This document shows positions 33,756-45,281 of a stretch of 64,000 nt of DNA, piece by piece. Location: positions 3,857,501 to 3,921,500 of the forward strand of contig JARFXM010000011.1 of NCBI GenBank assembly GCA_029532625.1, given 5' to 3'. The first letter of the stretch is position 1, and every line of letters starts with the position of its first letter. Under the pieces are notes generated by a model. That model made no database searches. It was not told the DNA's origin and saw only the letters and a program-made list of their open reading frames with translations. Made by a program: the position numbers and the translations under genes. The DNA is from Lomentospora prolificans. Taxonomy: Eukaryota > Ascomycota > Sordariomycetes > Microascales > Microascaceae.

Positions 33756-35285
33756 GTCGTCGCATTCGGTATGTCCTTAGCACAATTTCGAATCCGCCGG
33801 CGGTGAAAGCCTAGTCGGCTAGTCAGGAGACGCGACTAAAGGCTAGCTAGGGGACGACGCCTTCTCTTCGTCCCCGAAATCGATTCGTGGGATGAGGTCG
33901 AAATCGGAAAGCGAATCGGAGTGGCGGCACAAGTTGGAGCGAAGGATTGGGGTTGCAGGAACATCAATGAAGACGAAAGAGAAAATACTGCCAAGCCGAA
34001 GAAGGCCTTTGTCATCAGGTTTGTGGAGTCAACCTCCAGTGGGAAGACACTTGACCAGGAGTGGATAATTGCCCAGCGCTCGCTGGGCCCTGAACAGGGT
34101 GGGGTGGTGGTCCACTGTTCTTGCTGGCTGGCAAACGCCCAGGTGGATTACGCCTAAAATCCCTAACTCTCAGACCAGACTTCGTTCCTGCACATACAAC
34201 CCATTTTGGTCGGCATTTGGACGCAGGGACTGCAACCCTCTTGTTGATGTTTTCCAACATGGACGATCTTTGAGGTTTAGGAGGATTATAGTACAACAGG
34301 AAGGAATCTCAAAATATACGACTTGAGGCAAAATTAATCTACGCCTGTGCCAGTATCAGCCCACGGTATATTCAAATTCTGACTATGTGTTGACAGCAGG
34401 CGCCCTTCATGCAGATAGTCTTCTTTTTGCAGTAGGGATTTGCGAGTGCCTCGGTAGCCAGCTTGGATCAAATGCCCCCTAATCCCACTCTGACCGCCAA
34501 AGATCTCTGTCCCCTCAGGATATTTTTTTGCGCGGCTGTCACCCTGTAGAGGAGATATACTTGGGAACGAAACCCAGATGTTCCTAATCCCTAATACAGG
34601 AGCAAACCTTTTACGACAACGGTTTTCCGCTGGCAAATTGCCGGGGCCGCTATTTAATTCATTGATCATTTTTAAACACTCGAAAGCATGCAGCCCCAAG
34701 AGGCGGCAGGAACTTTTAACATGTTTTGCGCATGTCGCACTATGAGCTGGCCGCTACAAATCGAATGGACGCTATCTTTTATTTTAAATAAACATGCCAT
34801 CTGCATTCTAGTTCTTTGGATCCAATCCGACGCGTAAAAGTTTATGCTTACTACACGGCGCGATGGCAGGAGATTTTGCGTTGGTGGCGTTAGGGGGATT
34901 TCTGCCCAAGGTCTCGATAAGGAGATCTTGCCGTGATCTACCTAGGGACACCACGAAAAGAAAGGGGCCAATACATACTAAACTACAGGCCTGATGGCTG
35001 AATTTCCAAATCCGATGAAGGCTTTCCGGGCCTGCAGATAGAATCATAATCGTTGGATAAGACCAAGTTCGCGGGTGAATTTGCTCTATTAAGCTGGCGC
35101 TCATGGTGGCATCGGACGAGGTAGGGGCCGGTAATTCAATCAGGAAGGCGGTGAAGGCCGGTAATACCTGCTGAACATCCCATCCGAAGTCGAGAACACT
35201 CCACCAGGCCATTGAATTTGTCGCCTGCAACACCTCATCGACTCGACGACAGGAGCTTGCCAGCCACAGCACAGCTACCTAACCA
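33756..35285. other. Divergent intergenic region FN3 protein / CMC1-like
   Basis: This 1.5 kb spacer holds a 154-codon minus-strand frame at 34808..35272 that begins 13 bases before the CMC1-like ATG. It has no recognisable domain. I do not call it a gene. Confidence 0.45.
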
Positions 35286-35863
35286 ATGGCCACAATGACG
35301 TCCAAAGATGCCCCCATCAACGCCGAACGCCTTCCCATGCCTTCGCGGAACCCCCTTCCGCTCTCCGCCTCCCAGGAAGCTCAGGTCCGCGACATATACT
35401 ACGCTCGGGTGAGGAGCCATTGTGCTCCTGAGATCAAAGGTGCGAAGCGCTTTGCGGATGCGTTGATACTCCACGGATGCCGGTCGATGGTGTTCACTCG
35501 AGCAGCCGATACTAACCGTGTTCCATCCCCTTTCTAGCCTTTGCCGAATGCGCCGCCGGTCGAACATTCACGGTCTCCTTCGCCTGTCGAGAACCCCTCC
35601 GAGCGATGAACTCGTGCATGAAGGCGCACGCCACCCAGGCCGAACAAGATGCCGCGAGGGAAGAATGGTTCGCCATGCGTCTCGCTCGCCAAAAAGAGCG
35701 CGAACGCAAGGAACTCAAGAAAACGGCGCAGGAAGACTTTATGCGAGAGTGGTGGGGAATGCCCGAGAGAGACGAGGAGTCAAGGCGGAAGTTGTTGGAG
35801 AAGCTAGCGAAAGAAGAGCGTGTTGGTGGAGTTTCGCGGAGACCTGGGGATGAGAACAAGTGA
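35286..35863 (+). CDS. Cmc1-like twin Cx9C mitochondrial protein
   Basis: This is a small intermembrane-space protein of the Cmc1 family, which assists copper delivery and cytochrome oxidase assembly. Exons 35286..35439 and 35538..35863 give 159 residues. The 98-nt GT-AG intron splits exactly within the first Cx9C, and splicing rebuilds it: C46-x9-C56 (CAPEIKAFAEC) and C68-x9-C78 (CREPLRAMNSC). These helix-forming pairs are oxidised by Mia40. The C-terminal helix is strongly charged (RLARQKERERKELKKTAQEDFMREWWG), longer than in yeast Cmc1 but usual for filamentous fungi as I recall. Related family members such as Cmc2 share this pattern, so the exact paralogue is not certain. Confidence 0.82.
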
Positions 35864-36246
35864 TAGGAATTGCGCACGACAATGCAATATTCGGGTGTCA
35901 GCACGATATAAGGAAGATGGAAGTGGAAGGAACTGCATTGGGGCGTTTGCGCGGCGTTATGGATCGCTCCATAGAGAAAATCTCCCCCATCATATACCAG
36001 TCAACTGTATATTACTCTTGTTTTATTCAGAAAATGTATTCTAGCCAGATCCATAGTCAAGAGCGATTGATCCATGATTGTGGTTGCCAGAGCGCGATGT
36101 GGCCAGCATGCGAACAAACCCAGTACGCCTGGTATCGAAGAACCGAGAAGCAAGTACAGCGCCGTATGCCCCAACAGCGCAAGCTAGACACCAGCAGATG
36201 CTTCGATGTTTTTAACTCATGCTACCTCTGGATCTCGTCTTCTGCC
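35864..36246. other. Convergent intergenic region CMC1-like / D-amino-acid oxidase
   Basis: This is a tail-to-tail spacer with nothing besides presumed 3' UTRs. A long plus-strand frame that starts here runs antisense into the oxidase and I regard it as a shadow. Confidence 0.55.
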
Positions 36247-37430
36247 CTAGTTTTCCTCGAGAAGTTTGAAGGCTGCTTCGGCAACTCCCCAAGACAACTC
36301 GTATCCTCGGCCGCCCAGGCCGTAGAGATGTATAACTGTGTTCCCGTGGCCGGAGTCAACCTTCTCCAACCTCAAGCCCCCGACCCTCGTCGGCCTTCTA
36401 CCAACAATATCCCTCAAGACCCTAAATTCACCGCCGTCCTCGAGGATCTTGGGGTATGTCGCAGCAAAGTTTTTCAACAGGCGGGCCCGAGTTTCACTCG
36501 ACGGTTCCATCCTCCAGTCATCCACCTCCTTAGTACCGCCGATAATCGTCCCACCGTGGAAGTTGCGAGGAACACTGAAAGACCAAGTGCCATCGGAATT
36601 CTGTCGTGTCACAGTAGCGTCACAGGCATTGGCAACTAAACACGTTTGGCCTAGATATCGGCGTTAGGCGCGCATTCCTTTATGCTGCCTACCTCAAGGG
36701 GCAAAAATGGCATGGACAACTCACCTCTGGTAACGAATACTTTCTCATCACCAAACCCGATTCCCGAGCAGTTCACAACTGCTCTAATATCGCCAACTTC
36801 ATGCATTGAGAATACCTCTTCAGGCGTCCTCAGATGTCTCTTGATGAATTTGCAGCCGCCGACGAAGAGGCGGCGAAGAAGATACGAACAATACACCATG
36901 GGATTCACACACCAAGTTCGATACTCGAAACCCCTCACTACGCCTTCGGGGAGATCCTTCTTATCAATCTCCTTGAAGTCTTCGTATCCAAGGTCCCTGG
37001 CCTTATCATTGGTAAGGCTATCATAGCCCGAGATGCCGGCCTCGAGGTATTCGATTCCCTTCATAAAGGTGATACCTGCCTCGAGGCTCTCTTTCGCGAG
37101 GGCATCCATGTGACGGAACGTCTCCAAGGCAAAATCATGGTCCCGCTTGCTTGCTTCATCAAAAGGAGGAATATACCGATTGTGAGCGCCCGCCCATTGC
37201 GAAGAGTAATTGATCTCGTCACGCCCGTCAACTGTCTCGAAGGGCGAGGGGAATGTTCGAGCAATAACCACTACAGGAATGCCTTTTTGCTGGAACTTCC
37301 AGGCGGTACTGAGGCCTATAACGCCTCCTCTGAATACCCTCGCTATTAGTCGCTGTGTGGCAGTATCGGGAAGTGAGAGCGGACATTAACGGAACACAAT
37401 CTCATACCCAATGATGGCAACTGTAGACAT
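36247..37430 (-). CDS. D-amino-acid oxidase family FAD enzyme
   Basis: This is an FAD-dependent oxidase of the DAO/D-aspartate oxidase family, deaminating D-amino acids to keto acids with release of H2O2. Exons 37408..37430, 36725..37329 and 36247..36650 give 343 residues. The tiny first exon encodes MSTVAIIG, and splicing completes the dinucleotide-binding IIGGGVIGLSTAW. Further family blocks are YSSQWAGAHN, VNCSGIG, VFVTRGQTCLVANACD, GGTIIGGTKEVDDW, GRRPTRVGG, and the C-terminal VIHLYGLGGRGYELSWGVAEAA. Length matches the family. Most characterised members are peroxisomal through a C-terminal SKL-type signal; this one ends in EEN, so it lacks a recognisable PTS1 and may be cytosolic. D-amino-acid versus D-aspartate specificity cannot be decided. 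Confidence 0.9.
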
Positions 37431-40145
37431 TCTGGGAGAATTTTTTTTTCTTTTTCGAAGAGTGGGTTGAATTTGAAAGTTGAGTTTGAAGGCGAACACC
37501 GGCTCCCTGTAGGAGAGAAGAACTTTGGGCCTTAAAATCATTGGTTTATTTTCCACATCTCCTCTGTCACAGACTGCTCGGTGATAACACCGAACGGCGA
37601 TGAGGGGCTGAGTCGACTACCGATCTAACCGGCATTGGCCGTGATTTTCCATTTGGTGTACGATTCAAGGTGGAGAACTCAACTGCTGCCTGTCTGTACA
37701 AGTACGAAGAGTTGCAATTTGTATTAGTCCAGCCTCGGAAAAGAGTTTCTTCTTTCAGTTCAGCTGAGGATTCTGCGAAGGCACCCACACCAAAGTGGAA
37801 ATAAGAACATGCGAAAGACCCGGGACCAGTCCGCACACGATAAGAGGAGCCTTGCGTTTGCCAATCGCGAACGTAAACTACACTTGATCGCAAAAGCCAA
37901 CATAGGATGGCTTTGAAAGCCATATGCCAACCATTCGATATAAGGCCAACAGTCGCCCCCAAAGCTCTGAACCCTAGAACATGACGCTAAGGACGATCCA
38001 CCCCTTGCATCGACGGATATAAGTGTAGAACGTGCTGTTTAATGGCCAAAGACAAACTCGCGCACACTATTGAGCCAATATGGAAGTTGTTCGATGATCA
38101 ATGCTCACGTACAAGTTTGTCACCGTCGATAGAGCACTTCCTAGAGCGGCAGACGGCATGGCCCCCAACTATATTTTTATCACGGCAAGCCAAGTTCCCA
38201 CCTCCGGCCGGTCGCTGCGGAATCGCGGTGTTGGCAGCACAAAGGCCCGGGCTCACCTGCCTTACCTCGGATCTGAGCGAGCCGTGTATTTCATTTGCGC
38301 AAGGGCAGTTAGAGGGCTTCTCATTCGACGAGCTCGGATCTGACAACGACACCGGTGAAATCCTCGGCCCATAATTTTCGAGTCCGAATTGGGAGGGAGG
38401 AGAAGCGTGGGAGGAGAAGGGGGGCAAGACGCAGATCTATCGCGGACGGATCTCTTAAGTGTCATTCATCAGCAACGACGATTTGGCCCAGGATGGGTGT
38501 TTCGTCCGATTCACAGAAGCCGACCAAACAAAGCACCTTGACCAAGTCCTCCTGGATTCGGATGGCACTTGTACATCTTGGCATACAATTATCTCAGCAA
38601 CGTTAGCATACAAATGCCAGCCACCCCCGAGGTGATCGCTTGATCACCCCGCTGGATTGGCGTGGTCTGGGCTCTTTAGACGCTGGTATGGAGCGCGCGA
38701 CAAAGTAGCCCCAGAAGCTAGATCGATCCTGGCTTTTTCTGTAAACCCACTGCCAGTCACATCAATTGATCTCGTCCGCTGACGGACCGACAATGCTCTC
38801 GACAAGAAACACTATCAACGCAGGCCAGGCCCTGCTCAGGCGAGACCTGGGCCAACACTGTTTATCGTGATCAAGGCGCGATGTAATAGCGCTTGCCCAA
38901 TGGACGGCCAATATCCGGATGTGATGAACAGGGGAAGCAGAGGAGGAAAACGTAAAGAAGAAGAGAAGGGAAAAAAAAAAAGAAAAAACCCAAAGGGCCT
39001 GAACCATGCTGGCTCCCTTGCCTTGGGCGTGCTCAGTTCTCGACTTCTTTTCGACTTTTGACCTCCTCCGCGCGTCTGTTCCCCTGTTCCCCTTTGCTCG
39101 TCTCTTATAGGCTAGGACTAAGGCCTGTCCGCTCTGGTGCTGTTCCCCCCGACCTTTTTCGCCGGCGGCTAACCTGCAGTGTGACTCGTGCTATGATTGG
39201 CCTGACAATATGCCTGTTCCAGCACGAGCACCGCGACAACAGCTATTTTGGAGCGGCGCACACTGCATGAGCTCTGGCACCTTGCCCAAATCCCCCTCTT
39301 ACATTCGCCAACGACCTGCCACCCCCTTCGCTCAACTGGACCACACCCCCCTTCCTCAGTCGCTCTCTTCCCGCCTCGCAGTTTTCCCTGCAACCTTGAG
39401 TCAACTCCTCTCCCGTCCCCCGCCTCTGAGAGGTCAGAGAGAGCATGGGGCTATTACCTTGGAAAGCACGATACCCGGCACATCCCTTCCCAACCGCAAC
39501 CGGCCAGCGAACGGTGAGCCCCTGCTCCCCTCACAGAGCCAGATCTTCTTCCTGCGGGTAAGGAATTGATGGCTCGTCCGTCAGCGCTTAGGCGGGGTGT
39601 GGGTAAAGGTGGGGTGGCCTTTTGCTCTTGTTCACTGCGTGCTCGCCCCAAGGGTAGAGGGAACGGGAGGAGAGGGAATGAAGGTGAGAGGGAAAAAAAA
39701 AAAGAGAGCGAGTGGGCGAGAACGGGAAGGCGCTCTGCTCCCGGACCCATGGTATATCTCTTTTCGTCATCCCGATTCTCTTCACCTCTTTGAATACTCT
39801 CTCTTTGCTCTATGCGTGTGATGTTTTGTTATCGGCTTGGTATTTACAACAAAATCGGCTGTTAAAACGTGAGGTTTGCCCTGATTGAAAGTGGTTATTA
39901 GTCGACGTTGAAGTTATCATGACCTGTTAGCGATCACCTCTATAACCGAAGTCGCTCACCCCGCCACCGACTTACCCAGCTCGCGTCATCGCTGGTGCCG
40001 AACTCGATCCATTCGTTTGCAGAGTCTCAGATCGAAAATATATTCCGGAAAGGAGAAATCAAATAGAAGGACAACCGGCAATCGAAGCTCAGCAACGATT
40101 AGCTCTACCTCGAGGAATCCGCTCACGCTTGATTCCGCTAATACG
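37431..40145. other. Divergent intergenic region, oxidase / unnamed membrane-tailed protein
   Basis: This 2.7 kb stretch has no supportable gene. The part before the downstream ATG is pyrimidine-rich with an A12 run, as in a long fungal promoter and leader. Short frames on both strands have no domain. Confidence 0.5.
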
Positions 40146-41966
40146 ATGTCTTCTCCACCACCCCCCGGAGGGTTCTCCCTCTTTCCCAACACGAGTGCCT
40201 CTCCACCGAGACGAACGACGCCCCGTCCTTCCACTGGAACCAGCCCGGTCGACGGTCCTCCGAGACTCGTCGTCGTTCCTGGTCCTTACGCCAATGTTGG
40301 CCCTAGCTCCCCGCCTAGGCAGGCGACTCAAAGCCCTCAAAGCCGAGTGAGCTCGCCCATGAACCGCCCAATGGGCCCACCTCAGGTTCCCAACAGGATA
40401 GAGAGCGCTTCTCCCGCTGTCCAGCAACCAAGGCAACTTGCAGATAACCCCCCTCGATCAGAGACCGCCTTTTCTCAGGCCCAGACTTTGGTCCGTAGTG
40501 CAAGTACAAGGTCTCGAAGCTCAATTGCGAAGCGACCCCTAGACGACAAGTCCAGCTCGCCCGAGGAACCTGCTCTAAGGTCCATGTTCCCGCGATACAA
40601 TCCCGAGCTTCCACTAAATCAGCAAGATTACTTCCCTACTCAAACCAGTCCTACTCATATTCCCAGAGGCGCCATTAGTAGGCCCATGTACTCACCTGAG
40701 CCAGTCACCCCTCTCAGTCCGCCGCCGCCGATCGATGCAGTTATGGGCCACAACCGACCTACCCAACCCTCGCCCTGGGGACGGACCGCACCGGCTCAGC
40801 CTAGCGGACCACCCCCGCTTCCGGATGTATCTACGACCGAGGATCTCAAGTCCTTGTGGAAGGTTACCAACGGCTGGAAAGCCTCGCAGTCGGAGGGGCA
40901 GGTGTACTGCATGAAAATGACGGTGGACAAGGACGCGCCAGTATATACGCTATCGTCGACCAGCCAGCCCTTCTATTATTTCCGTGTCAACCCCACATCT
41001 GCATCTGCAATCGTGACGCTTTCAAGGCACGACCCCGCCAAGTCGTGCAAGGGACCGCCATCTCCTGGCTCTAATACGAGAACAGGAGGCTCTAGGAGCA
41101 GTCGCATGAGTATTCCTCTTAGCCCTAAATTTGCCGATAAACACTGGCAAGAGGTTCTCAGTACTGCACTTGAGGAAAGCGCGAGGAGACATCGCCCGAA
41201 CGATGGCCTCGTGGCATATCTCGCACCTACGCAGGCTGTGAAGATCATGGCAGACAAACCGGACGATGAAGGTGCCGCCTACTTGGCTGAGATGGAGTGC
41301 GCAAGACTTGTGTGGGACGACGACTCGTCGAGCCACTATCTCGCCCATCCGGCCCTCGCGACACCCTTTTGCGTCACAGTTGAACGCCACGCTGCGTGGA
41401 GCAGAGTAGAATACACCCTCGAGCACCATGAATCGCCCAACCATCTCGCCCGGTTAACTCGTGACGGCACCGGGGTCGGCTATCTCGAGGTCGACACAGC
41501 CCTTGCCTCCAAGATCGAAAGTTACTTTCTTATCGATGTCGCCGTAGCTGCCCTACTTACCGTGGCCGCGTCCGACACTCGCGCCGCTGCCGTCGAGACG
41601 TTCGAGCCTCCACCCGCCCCTCCCCAGATGGCACACCTCCCGTCTCCGCGGTCCGACCGATTCAACTTCATGAGCGGCGTCAGAACGAAGAAGCTTGCGA
41701 GGAGGGTGCCGACGCATGAATTCGAGGTTTATGACGTCGAAAGCCAAGAGGACTTTGGCGCCAAGATGAAGAAGAGCAAGAAGTCTAAACGTGACGGCCC
41801 TAGGCTCAGGGATAAGCTTCCCTGGCCGGTGAGAATTCTCGTGACTATGGGTTTGGGTGTTGGAAAATGCATCATTTGGGTGATTACGGGAATATTGAAG
41901 GTGATGCTATGGTTCGTGGTCGGGTTCTTGAAGTGCACCGGCCTCATTGGAACAACGAAGGGATGA
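40146..41966 (+). CDS. Conserved filamentous-fungal protein with C-terminal membrane segment (function unknown)
   Basis: A single exon of 606 residues. The open frame extends upstream but its only initiator-like codons there are not ATG, so the ATG in ATACGATGTC is preferred. Residues 1 to about 210 are Pro/Ser/Thr/Arg-rich and probably disordered. A folded middle begins at about 225 (DLKSLWKVTNGWKASQSEGQ), with mixed alpha/beta character and a conserved-looking AHPALATPFCVTVE. From about 545 comes a basic stretch (KMKKSKKSKRDGPRLRDK), then two hydrophobic segments (VRILVTMGLGVGKCIIWVI and LKVMLWFVVGFLKCTGLIG), resembling a tail anchor or hairpin. I do not recognise a catalytic motif. Relatives may carry misleading methyltransferase-like names; I see no SAM-binding motif here. 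Confidence 0.8.
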   Translation: MSSPPPPGGFSLFPNTSASPPRRTTPRPSTGTSPVDGPPRLVVVPGPYANVGPSSPPRQATQSPQSRVSSPMNRPMGPPQVPNRIESASPAVQQPRQLADNPPRSETAFSQAQTLVRSASTRSRSSIAKRPLDDKSSSPEEPALRSMFPRYNPELPLNQQDYFPTQTSPTHIPRGAISRPMYSPEPVTPLSPPPPIDAVMGHNRPTQPSPWGRTAPAQPSGPPPLPDVSTTEDLKSLWKVTNGWKASQSEGQVYCMKMTVDKDAPVYTLSSTSQPFYYFRVNPTSASAIVTLSRHDPAKSCKGPPSPGSNTRTGGSRSSRMSIPLSPKFADKHWQEVLSTALEESARRHRPNDGLVAYLAPTQAVKIMADKPDDEGAAYLAEMECARLVWDDDSSSHYLAHPALATPFCVTVERHAAWSRVEYTLEHHESPNHLARLTRDGTGVGYLEVDTALASKIESYFLIDVAVAALLTVAASDTRAAAVETFEPPPAPPQMAHLPSPRSDRFNFMSGVRTKKLARRVPTHEFEVYDVESQEDFGAKMKKSKKSKRDGPRLRDKLPWPVRILVTMGLGVGKCIIWVITGILKVMLWFVVGFLKCTGLIGTTKG

Positions 41967-42468
41967 AATGGACGGCGCGTCAGTTGGGGGTGGCGAAACG
42001 GATATCCAAGGGCACTTCTGATGACCAGGTAATTCTGGATAGGGAAATAATGAATGGAGTTTCTGCGTTCTTTTTACCGGGGTAGGTCTCTGCTTATTGG
42101 GGTTATATTGGAGTTTTCATCAACAGGCGTGTCTTATACGCTTCCTTCGGCCCTCGATGGGGAAGGACATGGGGAAGCAGGAATGACGAAATGACTGGCA
42201 ACATGTCATCTTCTCCCAATAATTTCTTGTGTATATCTAGAGTGATTCCGCCATGTTTGCAGTATCTAACAAAGCCTTCAATTCTTACTTGCGCACCATG
42301 AGAACCTTTTTGCTTTTTGTCTGGGTATCGTATACGGAATTCTGTTGAATCTACCTAGCCGTGAAGTTCCCCGATGCATCATAAGTATGGGATAACTGAA
42401 AGAAAAAAAAGAAAAACAAAAAAGAACCAAACACGTAACGCCGATTTATCTCTGCCCGTAACCTTCTT
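41967..42468. other. Convergent intergenic region upstream of UTP11 stop
   Basis: This is a 0.5 kb spacer with A-rich tracts. No gene is seen. Confidence 0.55.
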
Positions 42469-43334
42469 TTACTTCTTCCTCTTGCGCACCATGAGCTTCT
42501 TTCCTTTCCTCGTGGTTCCTCCCGATGTCGCCGTCTTGGCCATCTTGGCTTGCTGTATCTCGAGATAGGTTTCCACCTTCCGTAGGGAATTCAACTTCTT
42601 TTCCATCGCCTCCAGTTTCCTCTCCAACTTCTCCAGTTCGCTCTCATCCTTCCTACCAATCTCGCCACCCTCCTCGTCCTCCATTCCATCATCGAGATCA
42701 TCCTCATCATCAAACGCATCGAACCCGTCCGCGTCTCCCGCAACCTCATCCTCGTCCTTCCCCTTCAACATCTCTTCCCTTTCCTCGAGCCCCTCCGCAA
42801 ACACAATCTTCCTCTGCCTAGCCTGCCCCCCACCCGCCATAACCACCTTCCTCCTCAACTCCTCCACCTGCTTCCTCACCACGTTGGCCACCGTCCTCAC
42901 GTACGCCACATCCTGCGTCTTGAGTAGCCTGACGACGTCCGTGTCCAGGGCCACGTTGCCCCTGTCGCCTTCTACTTTACCCGTGAAGCCCTTGCCGCGG
43001 ATTATGGACGAGCCGGGGCCCTTGCGGGAGTGCATTCCAAAGTAGAATTCATCTTCGTTGCGCTCGGAAGCCTTTTGCCGGAGGTTTTTAAGGTGGGCTT
43101 TTTTCTTGTTGTAGTCTTTGGCTCGGAGGGAGTAGTCCTAACGTCGGAGAAAAAGAGTTTCAAGTTAGTTTTTTTTTTTTTTTTTTCTTTTTTGGAAGGA
43201 GGGCCAAGGGAAGGCCGGGAGGGGTTTGAACGAACCTTGTGCTTCTCGAGAAGGCCGAATTGGCGGCGTTCGTGGGGTTGGGCTCGCTCGCGGTGAGGAC
43301 GCCGCTGGATGGCGTTGCGCATAGAGGCCGACAT
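42469..43334 (-). CDS. UTP11: UTP11, U3 snoRNP / SSU processome component
   Basis: This nucleolar protein is required for 18S rRNA processing in the small-subunit processome. Exons 43236..43334 and 42469..43137 give 255 residues, the family's usual length. Family signatures are strong. They are SMRNAIQRRPHRERAQPHER at the start, QFGLLEKHKDYSLRAKDYNKK spanning the splice, LRQKASERNEDEFYFGM, and VRLLKTQDVAYVRTVAN. A charged C-terminal half follows, with an acidic DAFDDEDDLDDG patch and a basic KGKKLMVRKRKK end that fits nucleolar targeting. The 98-nt intron has an unusual GTTCGT donor, a long poly(T) on the plus strand and a TTAG acceptor. It is divergent from a GPI-type protein gene. Confidence 0.93.
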
Positions 43335-44596
43335 TTTGGCAGTGCTCTCTCCTCCTCTTGCGAAATTCCTCTAGTAGTATACACAGGTTCGTATCGCAGG
43401 TCGAGGGGGACGAGGACGGGAAATGCCCAAATCGTAGACTTTCGTCGGTGCTGTGCTGGGAAGATTGGGAGTTCCAAGTTTGCTTGAAAATTTAGGCGGT
43501 CAGTTGAGTTGGAGTTTTTCTGCCGGTGTGTTTGGGTATGGACAGGGCGGGGCGGCCAGCGAGTCGACTGCGTGTCCCGTTGGCCCATGGATGCTTCACG
43601 TACCCTGGCGGCCGGAATATACCGAGAGCAGCTGGGGCCGACTGGACTGGGACTGGCGTGCGTTAAGGTCAAGGTTCACGCAAATTATGCTGGCAACCTC
43701 CCAACTCGTGCATTGAAGCTTTAAAATATTTGCCAGCTTCCGTGTATGGGAGCATTTTGGACGTCGGTGTTGGTTTTGGGTGAAGCTACTGCTCACGTTA
43801 ATGATAAAATTGTGAGGGAAAACGGCGCGACACTTGGATCGAGCCATGAGATATCCGCGCAATCCGAAGCCTGGTGCTTTTATCAAGCCCTCTTCTTCCA
43901 AGGCATCGCGCTCAATTGACAGTCCGCCGAGCTTCCTGGCCTAGCCTGGGGCTGATTTGGCAACGGATTCCTCGACTTCAGACTGGACGCCTCGTCACCA
44001 CTTCTTCGAGAGGTTACTAACGAGTCATGGATCAAGTGGGTGCCTGGCTCCTTTACGGGACATTTACATCGACCAGTTACGGAAGCTATCAAGCAGAAGA
44101 TTTAAAGCGTCCGTCAGATTTCTAGCTTCCACTGCGTCAATCTGATGTCAATACACTCGTCGACTCTGTCAGGGACAACCAACCGGGAGCCGACATCCTT
44201 GCCATTTCCAAACAATCTGCACCGCCGCAAAACATTCGGCTCTGGAACAATTCCGATACGTTCTCCTGAGTAATTGACAGCTGCTCTAGGGATGACGAAG
44301 TTTAGAGTGTGACGACGCGTATTAATATTATATTCAAGTTGGAACATTATCCAACGCAACGGTCCTAACCCTTTCCCCCCTAGATCCACTCAATGTTCAC
44401 AAACGATTAGACATTGACACCGAATACATGTTGCCCATATTGCAGAAAATAGAACGCCCATCAACCACTCCACCTATGCAAAGCAAAGCAATTATGGCGG
44501 CTGGAGTTCAAGAAGAAGAAGAAAAGTAAAAACACAGACGCCGGCGCCAAAATATGGCATGAATCACCCTAGCACTCTGGTACACCCCGAACTAGC
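43335..44596. other. Intergenic region UTP11 to GPI-type protein
   Basis: This 1.26 kb stretch contains the UTP11 promoter and the 3' UTR of the next minus-strand gene. No other gene is supported. Confidence 0.5.
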
Positions 44597-45281
44597 TTAT
44601 AGAAGAGCGAAGCCAGCGAAGAGACCGCCGAGAACGACGCCAAGACCGTAGTGGCGAGCGAAATCGATGGCGGGCGCGGCGCCGGAGTCCTGGCCGAGGT
44701 TGGTGATGATCTCGTCGTCGGCGCTCTTGGTGGGGGAGGCAGTAGCAGAGGTCTCGGAGACGGTCTTGTTAGGAGGCGAGGGGTCCTGGGCACCGCAAAG
44801 GTTATCTTCGCGGCAGGCGCGAGAGCACTCGTTGTTCTGGCCGCAGGCGGCGACGCACTGGTTTCCGTACTCGGTGCAGGTGAAGTAGGGGAGGGTGAGA
44901 GTGTACTCGGAGATGTTGGGCTGTTGGCCGTTACCGCAGATGCAGCCGTAGGTCAGAGCCTCCTAGTGAGAGTTAGGGATGACGTTTCCATATACACAAG
45001 TGTCGGTTGGGAGCGGCACGTACGGGATCGCAGTCATTGACCATAACGTCCCTGTCGTCAATCTGTTGGCAGATAATGGGGCAGGTACGCTTCTCATCGG
45101 CACACCACGCCTCTGTTGAGGGCTTGTGTTAGTATTGAGAGGCACCTTACGTCTCTAAGCAAGATAATCACTTACTCCTGGTGGAAAGAGGGACAGAGTC
45201 GGGTTCGATAACGTAGTCGGCATGAGCAACTGCGACAAAAGCGGCGACAACGGCCAGGGTGATAGACTTGAAGGAAGGCAT
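44597..45281 (-). CDS. Secreted cysteine-rich, probably GPI-anchored surface protein
   Basis: Three exons (45176..45281, 45024..45112, 44597..44962) give 186 residues. A clear signal peptide (MPSFKSITLAVVAAFVAVAHA) is followed by a compact cysteine-rich domain of about 100 residues. Its spacing is WCADEKRTCPIICQQ, DCDP, YGCICGNG, FTCTEYGNQCVAACGQNNEC and CREDNLCG. A Ser/Thr-rich spacer follows, then a terminal hydrophobic segment (YGLGVVLGGLFAGFALL) with no charged residues after it, the usual layout of a GPI-anchor signal. The pattern resembles a widespread ascomycete family known only by a DUF number (I think DUF7707), not the CFEM domain. It probably sits in the cell wall or plasma membrane; the role is unknown. 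All introns are GT-AG and in phase. Confidence 0.82.

Noticed and set aside
35860..36639. 259-codon plus-strand open frame
   Set aside because: It runs antisense through the third exon of the D-amino-acid oxidase, and its product lacks any domain.
40017..40145. N-terminal extension of the unnamed membrane-tailed protein
   Set aside because: The extension has no ATG initiator; the first ATG is at 40146.
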